DNA of 53,741 nt from CAYJPA01 sp964371945. Its GTDB lineage: Bacteria > Chloroflexota > Chloroflexia > Thermomicrobiales > UBA6265. Both the position numbers and the translations under genes were made by a program. Each line of letters begins with the position of its first letter. Positions within the stretch are counted from its first letter, which is position 1. Below the pieces are notes generated by a model that was not told the DNA's origin, did no database searches, and was given only the letters and a program-made list of their open reading frames with translations. This document shows, piece by piece, positions 8,144 through 16,141 of the stretch. Location: the NCBI GenBank assembly GCA_964371945.1, contig CAYJPA010000034.1, positions 1 to 53,741 of the forward strand, in the 5' to 3' direction.

Positions 8144-9132
8144 CAGGTGTCGGCTCCTTCCTGCGTTCGCCGGTAGTGGCTGGTCACGTACCAGATCACG
8201 AACCCAAAGCAGAGCACGAACAGGATCGTCGCGTATGCCGAGCCTCGACCGACGTTGCCTCCGCCTTCGCCGAGCAGGTTGTTGGTTGTCAGGATCGAGA
8301 GCACTTCGGTCTTTCGGGGTGTATTGAGCACGAAAATAATGTCGAACGCGCGCAACGCTTCGATGACGGTAATGACCGCGACCACCACGTTGATCGGCTT
8401 CAGCGACGGGAAGATCACGTGCCGAAACGTCTGCCACTCGTTGCTGCCGTCGAGCAGCGCGGCTTCGCGGAGCGTATTGTCGACACTTTTCAGGCCAGCT
8501 AGGTAGAGCACCATGATGTAGCCGGAGTGCCGCCAGGCGATCGCTACCAGAATCGCGACAAAGTTGCGCGAAACGCCATAGTCATCGCCGATCGGGATCA
8601 GGAAAGACTGATTACCAATCCAGTCAATCGGTTTGCCGCCCCCAAAAATCTGAGTCGCCAGGCCGTTCTCGGTCGAGTAGATCACGCTCTGCCACATGAA
8701 ACCGACCACGGCCAGCGAGAGCACGACCGGGGTGAAGAAGACGCCCTGAAAGAAGCGCGTACCACGGATGTCTTTGTCAAGGAGGTAGGCGAGGAGTATT
8801 CCGAGCGCGGTCGGGCCGATAAAGAGGAAGATCAAGAGCACCGAATTGTTGATCAGTGCCTGAAAGAAGTTGCGCTGAAAGGCGTTGAAGATCTGATCGT
8901 AATTCTTGACGCCGACCCACTTGAGGTCGCTGAAGCGAATGCCCTTCCAGTTGGTGAGCGAGAGCGCGATCGACGCGATCGTGGGTATCCACACCAGCGC
9001 TACGTGCAGGATGGTCGGAATGCCGGCCATCGCCAAGACGACCCACTTGTCTCGCCCATCGAACTGGCTCGCCCGGGACTTGCGCTTGGTTGTGGTCTTC
9101 GCAATGACTGGAATTTGAGTGGCGATTGCCAA
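8143..9132 (-). CDS. Carbohydrate ABC transporter permease, MalF type
   Basis: The 329-residue subunit has a basic N-terminal tail (KTTTKRKSRASQ) followed by a first helix and five further membrane segments, with the EAA motif EAALLDGSNEWQTFRHVIFP. It starts with TTG at 9132, supported by GAGG six bases upstream; the first downstream ATG would delete the tail. It heterodimerises with the MalG-type protein to form the pore. A 69-bp spacer separates it from the binding-protein gene upstream, enough for a differential-expression stem, although none is obvious. Confidence 0.9.
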   Translation of the reverse strand: MAIATQIPVIAKTTTKRKSRASQFDGRDKWVVLAMAGIPTILHVALVWIPTIASIALSLTNWKGIRFSDLKWVGVKNYDQIFNAFQRNFFQALINNSVLLIFLFIGPTALGILLAYLLDKDIRGTRFFQGVFFTPVVLSLAVVGFMWQSVIYSTENGLATQIFGGGKPIDWIGNQSFLIPIGDDYGVSRNFVAILVAIAWRHSGYIMVLYLAGLKSVDNTLREAALLDGSNEWQTFRHVIFPSLKPINVVVAVITVIEALRAFDIIFVLNTPRKTEVLSILTTNNLLGEGGGNVGRGSAYATILFVLCFGFVIWYVTSHYRRTQEGADT

Positions 9133-9201
9133 GGCAAACCTCGCTTCGCTGCGAGCGGGGGAAACGCGCCCGCCGACGTGACCCGGCGGGCGCGCTTGGT
9201 G

Positions 9202-10518
9202 CTATTCGCTGTAGATCGCCTCAGCCTGCGCCTGCATATCCTCGAGGATGCCATCGATCCCAGAGGGATCGGACAGGAAGTCCGCGAATGCCTGACCGGC
9301 CACGTTCGACGCGAACTCGGGGCTCGCATCGCGATCGAGGAACTGCGTCACGGTCGCCGCGGAGGAGACGGCTTCGAGAGCTTTTTGTTGCAGTGGGGAG
9401 AAGATCGACTTATCGAGATCGCCCGCCGAACCGATCACGCTCGGGTCCTTCGAGAGGTATGCCGCCTGCGCGGCGGCGGTGCCGAAGTGATAGAGAAGCT
9501 CCTTCGCCGCTGCCTCGTTCTTCGGCGACTTCGCCATCATCCAGCCGTCAATCGGCGCTTCGATCGTGTCCGTGCCGAATTCTTCGTTCATCGCCGGCCA
9601 GAGGAAGAAGTCCAGATCCGATGTATCGCCGGCTGGGAACTGGCTACCGACGAAGTTGCCGATTGTCATCAGGCCGGCTTCTTTGTTTACGAAGGCGGCC
9701 GCGGCTTCTTCCCAGGTTCGTCCGTTGGGGTTTTCCTGATGGAGCGGGATCAACTTCTCCCACTCCGTGAAGACACTCTTTACACGATCATCCGTCCAGC
9801 TTTCCCTGCCGGCCATCAGGTCAACATGGAATTGGTAGCCGTTCATGCGGAAGTTCAACTGATCGAACGTGCCCATCGACGGCCACCGGCCATCATTGCC
9901 GAATGCGAATGGGACGATGCCTTTGCCCTGCATCGCCTCGGCGAGTGCCATGAGCTCGTCCATCGTCGCGGGCGCTGTCCAACCATTCTCGGCGAAGACG
10001 CTCGGGCGATAGTGGATGCCCCAGCAGTAGTACGACCACGGCACGAAGTACATCTTGCCGTCTTGCCCAGTGGACGCGACTTTGAACCCTTCGGACATGT
10101 TGGCAGTCAGGCCAGCATCCCAAACGTCAGTGATGTCGCCGACCAGATCTTGAGCCGCGAAGAACTGCATCCGGTAACCGGCGAACCAGGTGAGCACATC
10201 GTCCGGATTCTGCAAGTAGGTCGTGATGTTCTCCTGGAAGGTGTTGTGGTCGACCTCGTTGAATTTGACCGTGATGTTCTTATTTGGAAGCGCCTCTACC
10301 GCGGCGTGTAGTCCCTGTTTTGGAAGTTCGTTGGAGTAGTTCGAACCGAGGGTGAGCTCACCGGTGCCTGCCTCGAGGCCGGTTTGGGCACCCGCGAATC
10401 CATGCGGTAATGCAAGTCCGAGAGCGGCGGCGCCGGCCGCTCCTTTGATCAGGCTACGCCGGTCGAGCGAATAGCCAACGAGCGAAGGACTTGGCGAACG
10501 ATGATTGAACCGTGACAT
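9202..10518 (-). CDS. Sugar ABC transporter substrate-binding protein with Tat signal
   Basis: The 438-residue extracellular binding protein belongs to the bacterial extracellular solute-binding family 1. The N-terminus has a twin-arginine signal (DRRSLIKGAAGAAALGLALP) ending near AGAQT, so export is by Tat in folded form. I see no lipobox Cys. The start at 10518 (MSRFNHRSPS) has GGGAG eight bases upstream; a longer frame reaching 10560 is less likely. The mature part contains the Trp/Tyr-rich sugar-site elements (FVPWSYYCWGIHYRPSVF; RWPSMGTFDQLNF). It leads the operon and is controlled from the promoter at 10598-10625. Confidence 0.9.
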   Translation of the reverse strand: MSRFNHRSPSPSLVGYSLDRRSLIKGAAGAAALGLALPHGFAGAQTGLEAGTGELTLGSNYSNELPKQGLHAAVEALPNKNITVKFNEVDHNTFQENITTYLQNPDDVLTWFAGYRMQFFAAQDLVGDITDVWDAGLTANMSEGFKVASTGQDGKMYFVPWSYYCWGIHYRPSVFAENGWTAPATMDELMALAEAMQGKGIVPFAFGNDGRWPSMGTFDQLNFRMNGYQFHVDLMAGRESWTDDRVKSVFTEWEKLIPLHQENPNGRTWEEAAAAFVNKEAGLMTIGNFVGSQFPAGDTSDLDFFLWPAMNEEFGTDTIEAPIDGWMMAKSPKNEAAAKELLYHFGTAAAQAAYLSKDPSVIGSAGDLDKSIFSPLQQKALEAVSSAATVTQFLDRDASPEFASNVAGQAFADFLSDPSGIDGILEDMQAQAEAIYSE

Positions 10519-10597
10519 CGTAACAACTCCCGTTTCGAATCCACGTCGGTGGAGACCCAACTAACGGTCGCGCTCTGCACTCTTGCGATCGCTCAAG

Positions 10598-10625
10598 AGT
10601 ATGTTGCAGGGTGCAACGACGTCAA
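10598..10625 (-). promoter_or_regulatory. Promoter with palindromic operator candidate for the sugar importer
   Basis: On the minus strand a -35 TTGACG (10625-10620) and -10 CATACT (10603-10598) are 16 bp apart. Almost the whole spacer is the perfect inverted repeat GTTGCA-CCC-TGCAAC (10603-10617). A second inverted repeat (CTCTTG...CAAGAG, 10580-10599) falls near the expected start of transcription. A repressor dimer sitting between -35 and -10 is the simple reading; the regulator gene is not in this window. Confidence 0.5.
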
Positions 10626-10781
10626 GTTCATTAACGATGCGCGGCACGGTGACAATAACATCGATGTCCTCCATCAAATTCAACCAGCGCGACAACGAGC
10701 GCTCGCCGGCCTTCTGGTCAGTTCGTGCCTGATAATGGGTTTGCATATGGAGAGCAGTACGCCGTCAAAGGAGCATTTCTC

Positions 10782-12722
10782 GTGGCTGAGTCTCTACCGC
10801 CGATTCCAGAATCCTTTGCGCTTGCCGTGTGCGATTACCCAGAGCATGTGCCCTGGGATCAGTGGAAGAAGTATCCGTCCCGGCAACGAGAAATGGGCTT
10901 GAGCTACGTCCGTATCGCGGAATTCGCTTGGTCAAAAATGGAACCCGCGGAGGGTCGCTTTGAGTGGCAATGGCTCGACGACGCGGTCGAAGCGTTGCAC
11001 GCCGAAGACCTGAAAGTCGTCATGTGCACGCCGACTGCAACACCGCCCGCTTGGCTGATCCGGAAACACCCTGAGATTCTTTATACCGACAAAATGGGCC
11101 GGGTTCGATCATTCGGATCGCGCAAGCACTATGACCATGCCAGCCCAATCTATCGCGAGCACTCCAAGCGCATTACTCGTGAGATTGCAACGCGCTACGG
11201 CCAACATCCGGCCGTCGCCGGATGGCAGACCGACAACGAATGGGGATGTCATTCCTCAACCCGATCGTACGGCGGCGCAAGTCTTAAGGCATTCCAGGAT
11301 TGGCTGGCGACGCGCTACGACACACTCGAAGCGCTGAACGAAGCCTGGGGAAACGTCTTTTGGAGCCAGGAGTACACCGACTGGAGTCAGATCGAGCCGC
11401 CGCACCTATCGGTCGCCGAACCGAATCCATCTCATGTCCTCGATTTCAACCGATTCGCCAGCGATGCCGTTTCCGAGTTCCAGCTCGATCAAACCCGAAT
11501 TCTGCGTGAGCTCTCGCCCGGTCGCTGGATCACGCACAACTACATGATGCACTTTTCCGAATTCGACCATTACAGAAACTGTGAGCCGCTCGATTTCGCC
11601 TCCTGGGATTCGTATCCGACCGGGCAGGTCGAACGGGCCGCGTTCAGTGAAACCGAAAAGCTTCGCTGGGCGCGAACGGGTCACCCCGATCTCGTTTCAT
11701 TCAATCACGATCTTTATCGCGGGCTCAAAGGGCAGCGGGCATTCTGGGTCATGGAGCAGGGAAACGGCCAGGTCAACTGGGCAGCATCGAACTGCGTTCC
11801 GGCTCGTGGCGCGGTCGCGCTCTGGACCGCGCAGGCGTACGCTCATGGCGCAAGCTGCGTCTCCTATTTCCGCTGGCGGGCGGCGACCGTCGCGCAAGAG
11901 CTGATGCATTCCGGATTGCTGCGTCACGACGAGACCGTCGATCGGGGCGGCGAAGAGGTCGCCTCGCTGAAGCTACAGGGTCTCCAGAATGGAAATGTGC
12001 CCTCACGCGTGGCAGTGCTGCATGATTACGAAAGCCTGTGGGTTCAGGATGAACAGCCGCACAGCGAAGGGGCCGCCTACTGGGCGCAAATCATGCTCTT
12101 TTACGGCACGCTTCGATCACTTGGAATCGACATCGATATTCGCCACCCGGATCACGATCTCAGCGGATACGATGTGATCGTGGCGCCGGCGATCCAGCTC
12201 ATGAGCGAGGAACGGGCGGTGCATTTGGTGTCGTATGCCGGCAAGGCGAGATTCATCTTCGGTCCGCGTACCGCATACCGGACCCCAACCGGACGTGTGC
12301 ATGAGGATGGGCAACCGGGGCCTCTTCGCGGTCTGGTCGGTCACTCGTTGCTCAATTTCGACGGAATGCGTCCGGGAATGAAGGTCAAGACCGGTGGACA
12401 CATAGTCGAAACCTGGGCGGAGGCGTACCGGCTTACGACCGGCAATGCGCTGCGCAAATACGACGATGGCCCGTTGGCTGGACAACCGGCCGTCGTCCGC
12501 AACGGGAATGCCATTTCCGTCGGCGCATGGAGCCCGACGCTTCTCGCGGAAGTGATGACCGGTGTCTTCGACGAGGTCGGGATCCCGTTCACGGTGCTCC
12601 CTGAGGGCGTTCGCGTGAGCCGGCGTGGCAACAGTGAAATCTGGATGAACTTCAACGAGTTCGAATCGAGACTGCCCGATGGATCGAGAATAGATCCAGT
12701 TTCATTCCAGATTCGGGAATAG
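10782..12722 (+). CDS. Beta-galactosidase, glycoside hydrolase family 42
   Basis: The 646-residue enzyme shows the GH42 layout. The catalytic TIM barrel occupies residues about 10-380, with acid/base Glu153 in QTDNEWG and nucleophile Glu325 in FWVMEQGNGQ. A trimerisation domain follows (VIVAPAIQLMSEERA), then a small beta domain. It hydrolyses terminal beta-galactosides in the cytoplasm; no signal peptide is present. The frame opens at 10725, but the GTG at 10782 is chosen because AAAGGAG lies eight bases upstream, and family proteins start shortly before the ESFALAVCDYPEH strand. It is divergent from the sugar importer, so import followed by intracellular cleavage is likely. The Cys cluster that binds zinc in some GH42 enzymes is not evident. 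Confidence 0.92.
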   Translation: MAESLPPIPESFALAVCDYPEHVPWDQWKKYPSRQREMGLSYVRIAEFAWSKMEPAEGRFEWQWLDDAVEALHAEDLKVVMCTPTATPPAWLIRKHPEILYTDKMGRVRSFGSRKHYDHASPIYREHSKRITREIATRYGQHPAVAGWQTDNEWGCHSSTRSYGGASLKAFQDWLATRYDTLEALNEAWGNVFWSQEYTDWSQIEPPHLSVAEPNPSHVLDFNRFASDAVSEFQLDQTRILRELSPGRWITHNYMMHFSEFDHYRNCEPLDFASWDSYPTGQVERAAFSETEKLRWARTGHPDLVSFNHDLYRGLKGQRAFWVMEQGNGQVNWAASNCVPARGAVALWTAQAYAHGASCVSYFRWRAATVAQELMHSGLLRHDETVDRGGEEVASLKLQGLQNGNVPSRVAVLHDYESLWVQDEQPHSEGAAYWAQIMLFYGTLRSLGIDIDIRHPDHDLSGYDVIVAPAIQLMSEERAVHLVSYAGKARFIFGPRTAYRTPTGRVHEDGQPGPLRGLVGHSLLNFDGMRPGMKVKTGGHIVETWAEAYRLTTGNALRKYDDGPLAGQPAVVRNGNAISVGAWSPTLLAEVMTGVFDEVGIPFTVLPEGVRVSRRGNSEIWMNFNEFESRLPDGSRIDPVSFQIRE

Positions 12723-12879
12723 CGGTGAGCCCATTACGTGCCGACCGGCCAACCTTGTTGAGCCGGGCCAATCTTGCTAAGTTGCCTGTCAGTGCTTCAG
12801 GCACTGCCGGCATCCGCTCGCGGATATTCGCGCCCGGGCAGACGTTGGCACGCGTCAGTGAGTTGAAAAGGTGAATTCG

Positions 12880-13197
12880 ATGCAGGTTCGCAGCATTATC
12901 TTCTTCGAGGCGAAAGAGGGTCACGAAGAGCGGTTCAAGGCCAGTTTCGGCTCGCTTCGAGATGCGGTTGGTTTCCCAGGATTCCTCGGCGGGGAGTTCT
13001 CGCGGAGCGTTCAGAATCCGCGAATCTTTACCGTGACTGCCCTCTGGGAGAATCGCGAAGCCTATGCCGCCTGGCAAGCGCGAACCGCGGCGATGAGTGG
13101 TGCCCCATCGGCAACACTCGAGTTGCTCCAGGAGACACTCGTCGAGGTTCCTTCCGGTAAACCGTATGAGATTGTTTATGAGGTCGGTGCGACCTAG
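12880..13197 (+). CDS. Antibiotic-biosynthesis-monooxygenase (ABM) fold protein
   Basis: A roughly 105-residue ferredoxin-like alpha/beta protein with typical ABM features: an opening strand (VRSIIFFEAKEG), a helix, FPGFLGGEFSRSVQNP, and TVTALWENREAYAAWQ, which is the conserved W-x-s-x-e-a-Y-x-x-W segment. Family members are small cofactor-free monooxygenases or heme-degrading proteins, often dimeric. Heme-ligand residues cannot be assigned with confidence. The frame opens with GTG at 12871, but ATG 12880 has AAGGTG at good spacing. It is monocistronic, between GH42 and the ADP-ribosylglycohydrolase homologue. Confidence 0.78.
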   Translation: MQVRSIIFFEAKEGHEERFKASFGSLRDAVGFPGFLGGEFSRSVQNPRIFTVTALWENREAYAAWQARTAAMSGAPSATLELLQETLVEVPSGKPYEIVYEVGAT

Positions 13198-13283
13198 TCG
13201 CCAGTCCATTGACGGCACACTCGACCGTTTGTCACGTCACGAGGGTTGGTTGAGTCACCGATAATCATCAGGGACTACAGCGT

Positions 13284-14261
13284 ATGAGATCCGGCGCGAA
13301 ACAGGATCGGTTTCTTGGATCGCTCATTGGCATGGCGATCGGAGACGCGCTGGGCATGCCCGTCGCGGGATGGAGCGCGGAGCGGATCGCCGAGCGATTC
13401 GGTCGGATCGATGCCTTCTTTCCGCGAGTCTTCAACGACGGCGGCGAAATCAAGGCCGGGGAGTTCACCGACGAATCGGAGCTCGCGCTCTGCATCGTCG
13501 AATCGCTGACCACCAACGACGGCGTGCTCGATGTTGACAACATTGGCGCACGTTTTCTTCATCTCGCCCGGGGCGAGGCAAAGCGCTGGATGGAGGCTGA
13601 TACGCTTGACGCTCTTTTGAGGGCGGACGATACACTAGAGTTCCGCGTACCTCTCAATGAAGATGGACCGGCCACGGGCGATGTCGCCGCTCGCGGAATT
13701 CCGATTGGGCTGTTGCACTCGGTGGGAACTCTTGATCCAGAGCAACTGCGGGCCGATGCAGAGACCGTCACCAGGATCACCCACGGAAGCCCAGCCGCGA
13801 TTGCCGCAACGACCGCGGTCGCCTTTGTCGTCAACATCGCCGCGCGGGGAGCGCAACCTTCCAGCGAGTGGTCCACGAGCGCTGCCGACTTTCTGGGCAG
13901 TGGTTCGACTGCATCGGCACTACAAAGCGTGTCGGGTCTTGGTTCGTCAATCGAAGTAATGGACGCGGCGGGCTCGACAGCGGATGCCGCGTCCGTGGTT
14001 GCCTCAGCGGTTGGGATTGCTGCCGCGGAATCCGAGTTCATCGCGACCGTTTTCGCCGCTGTCAATGCCGGCGGCGCGGCCGATTCGCGAGGCGCAATTG
14101 CCGGCGCGATCGCTGGGGCTCGATACGGCATCTCTGGGATACCGCAATCGATGATTGATGAGCTCGAGGGCCGGATTTACGTTTCGCTCGCCGCGCCCTG
14201 GTTCTACAAGACCGCGCTCAGGCGTGCCGGGCTGGTGATCGATCTGCGGAGAGACCGTTAG
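13284..14261 (+). CDS. ADP-ribosylglycohydrolase-family protein with altered metal site
   Basis: The 325-residue all-helical protein clearly belongs to the ADP-ribosylglycohydrolase (DraG/ARH) family: GSLIGMAIGDALGMPV at the N-terminus, FTDESELALC, and GGAADSRGAIAGAIAGARYG near the C-terminus. Active family members bind two Mg2+ ions through T-D-D-T and G-D-x-D-T/S motifs. Here these read TDES and GAAD, and the Glu that usually follows GDALGxPV is Ala. Hydrolysis of ADP-ribosyl groups is therefore doubtful. It could bind ADP-ribose without cleavage or have another substrate. An AGGGA sequence precedes the ATG. The 3' end overlaps the convergent GNAT gene by 4 bp. Confidence 0.85.
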   Translation: MRSGAKQDRFLGSLIGMAIGDALGMPVAGWSAERIAERFGRIDAFFPRVFNDGGEIKAGEFTDESELALCIVESLTTNDGVLDVDNIGARFLHLARGEAKRWMEADTLDALLRADDTLEFRVPLNEDGPATGDVAARGIPIGLLHSVGTLDPEQLRADAETVTRITHGSPAAIAATTAVAFVVNIAARGAQPSSEWSTSAADFLGSGSTASALQSVSGLGSSIEVMDAAGSTADAASVVASAVGIAAAESEFIATVFAAVNAGGAADSRGAIAGAIAGARYGISGIPQSMIDELEGRIYVSLAAPWFYKTALRRAGLVIDLRRDR

Positions 14262-14803
14262 TCCGCATCTGGAAAGCGGGTGTCGAACTCGTTCCTGAGC
14301 ATGCCCATTTGAAGCTCGGCGGCATACGAATCGCCAACGAAACGGTGATCGCGTAGCACGCCCTCGCGCTGGAATCCGATCCGGTCGTACGCGCGGATTG
14401 CTCGTTCATTGGTCGTGAAAACGGTAAGTTCGACGCGGTGTAGGTTTCGATCGCGGAAGAGATAGCGCATCAATGTGACCATCGCGTCCGATCCATATCC
14501 CTTGCCTTGGCTCGATACCTCGCCGATCAGGATCCCAATCTCTGCCGATTTTGCCCGCCGATCAAGCAGATCGAAATCGATCCGACCGATCGGCCGCTCA
14601 TCGGGATCGAGCACTGTGAAGTATCCGGAGTCTTCGAATCTGGAGAACCGGCCATCGAGATCGCTTTCGAACTGCTTCTCGGTCGTGAATGGCCGGTGAT
14701 GTCCCCAGTAACGCATCACCTCGGGATCTGAAAACCAACGTCGCATCGCTGGTAGATCAGAGGCGAGCACCGGTCTCAATCTCACGAGTCTTCCAACTAG
14801 CAT
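14258..14803 (-). CDS. GNAT N-acetyltransferase, RimJ/RimL type
   Basis: The 181-residue protein has the RimJ/RimL-like opening GRLVRLRPVLASDLPAMRRW and the acetyl-CoA pyrophosphate loop EVSSQGKGYGSDAM (the R/Q-x-x-G-x-G/A signature as QGKGYG). The C-terminal strand pair is LTVFTTNERAIRAYDRIGF. It would transfer acetyl to an amine of a protein or small molecule; the acceptor is unknown. It starts at ATG 14803 and shares the intergenic space with the CIRCE/dnaJ promoter, which fires in the opposite direction. Confidence 0.88.
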   Translation of the reverse strand: MLVGRLVRLRPVLASDLPAMRRWFSDPEVMRYWGHHRPFTTEKQFESDLDGRFSRFEDSGYFTVLDPDERPIGRIDFDLLDRRAKSAEIGILIGEVSSQGKGYGSDAMVTLMRYLFRDRNLHRVELTVFTTNERAIRAYDRIGFQREGVLRDHRFVGDSYAAELQMGMLRNEFDTRFPDAD

Positions 14804-14840
14804 TCGTTCGACCTCACATGGTGGTAAACCGTATCATCAC

Positions 14841-14867
14841 TTGGCACTCACCATCAAAGAGTGCTAA
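14841..14867. promoter_or_regulatory. CIRCE operator (HrcA binding site)
   Basis: TTGGCACTC-N9-GAGTGCTAA matches the CIRCE consensus TTAGCACTC-N9-GAGTGCTAA with one mismatch and the exact 9-bp spacer. It ends six bases before the -35 box of the dnaJ promoter, so HrcA is expected to repress dnaJ until heat or unfolded-protein stress. Confidence 0.93.
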
Positions 14868-14873
14868 CTCGTC

Positions 14874-14901
14874 TTGACTGCAAGTGGCGCAACGATATAC
14901 T
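14874..14901 (+). promoter_or_regulatory. dnaJ sigma-70 promoter
   Basis: TTGACT (14874-14879) and TATACT (14896-14901) lie 16 bp apart, immediately downstream of CIRCE and about 95 bp before the dnaJ ATG. Confidence 0.75.
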
Positions 14902-14996
14902 TCAGCGTGCGGCGGATAGCCATTCCATGCAGTCGCGATGCCGATTCTATTCGCCGGCGTTGATTTAGCCCAACCCAACCAAGGTCACCCAATAGT

Positions 14997-16130
14997 ATGG
15001 CCGATAAACGAGATTATTATGAGGTTCTCGGCGTAGGCCGCGGTGCCTCCGCGGATGAGCTGAAGAAAGCGTACCGCTTGCTTGCACGCAAGTTTCATCC
15101 AGATGTGAACCAGGGTGATGAAGCAGCCGAAGAGCGATTCAAAGAGATCAATGAAGCCTACGAAGTGCTCTCGGACCCAGACCGTCGCGCCGGGTACGAC
15201 CGCTTCGGCCATGCAGCGAATGGCACCGGCGGCGGCAATCCATTCGGCGGTTTCTCCGGCTCACCGTTCGGCGATCTGTTCGAGAGCTTTTTCAGCAGCG
15301 CGGGCTCTGGCAGTCGCCAACGCACGACCGCGGCTCGCGGTCAAGATTTGCAGGCGACGGTCGACTTGACCTTCGAAGAGGCGGTTTTCGGTGTCGACAA
15401 GGATGTCGAGATTATCCGGCTCGAAGCGTGCGAGGCCTGCAAGGGCTCACGGATGAAGGACGGCGCGGCTCCGCCGCGATGCTCGACCTGTGGCGGCACC
15501 GGTGAGGTTCGCCGTGTCCAGCAGACGGTGCTCGGTCAGTTCATGACGAGCACGCCGTGCTCCACCTGCCGTGGCGAAGGCGTCAACATTAGCGATCCCT
15601 GTCCAAAGTGCCGGGGCCGCGGACGAGTTTCCCAATCGCGCACGATCAAAGTCACCATCCCGCCGGGTATAGACGAAAGCCAGACCCTCCGGTTGTCGGG
15701 ACAAGGTGAATTTGGACCAAACGGTGGCGGCGCGGGCAATCTATACGTCAAAGTGCGCGTCAAACCGCACGAGCATTTCACCCGCCTGGGCAAGCAGATT
15801 CACCTCCAACTCGGCGTCAATGTCGCCCAGGCCATGCTGGGCGACGAACTAGAGATCGACACGCTCGATGGTCCAGTGATGTTTAAAATGCCGCAGGGTA
15901 CCCAATCGGGTCAGCAATTTAGGTTGCGGAACAAGGGAGTACCCGATCTTCGGGGTGGAGAGCGCGGCGATCAACTCGTGACGATTCACGTCGTGATTCC
16001 AAAGGAGTTGTCGCCCGACCAGCGGGAGCTCGTTGAACAGCTCGCCGGCAGCATGGGCAGCGATGTCACGCCGCAGCCCGCGAACCACCGCGGCTTCTTC
16101 GAAAAGGTAAAGGACGCCCTCGGCGTTTAG
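14997..16130 (+). CDS. dnaJ: Chaperone protein DnaJ
   Basis: This is a type I Hsp40 of 377 residues. The J domain occupies residues 5-70, with the HPD triad in ARKFHPDVNQ. A Gly/Phe-rich linker follows (GGGNPFGGFSGSPFG). Four zinc-binding CxxCxGxG repeats come next (CEACKGS, CSTCGGTG, CSTCRGEG, CPKCRGRG), then the two C-terminal substrate-binding barrels. It stimulates DnaK ATPase and delivers clients. grpE, dnaK and hrcA are not adjacent, so this copy is a stand-alone heat-shock gene with its own CIRCE. The ATG has only weak AAGG upstream. It converges on the ABC permease gene with an 11-bp gap. Confidence 0.96.
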   Translation: MADKRDYYEVLGVGRGASADELKKAYRLLARKFHPDVNQGDEAAEERFKEINEAYEVLSDPDRRAGYDRFGHAANGTGGGNPFGGFSGSPFGDLFESFFSSAGSGSRQRTTAARGQDLQATVDLTFEEAVFGVDKDVEIIRLEACEACKGSRMKDGAAPPRCSTCGGTGEVRRVQQTVLGQFMTSTPCSTCRGEGVNISDPCPKCRGRGRVSQSRTIKVTIPPGIDESQTLRLSGQGEFGPNGGGAGNLYVKVRVKPHEHFTRLGKQIHLQLGVNVAQAMLGDELEIDTLDGPVMFKMPQGTQSGQQFRLRNKGVPDLRGGERGDQLVTIHVVIPKELSPDQRELVEQLAGSMGSDVTPQPANHRGFFEKVKDALGV

Positions 16131-16141
16131 CCCGGCGGGCG

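Noticed and set aside
8527..10311. 594-codon open frame on the plus strand
   Set aside because: Antisense shadow of the MalF-type permease and binding-protein genes with low-complexity charged composition.
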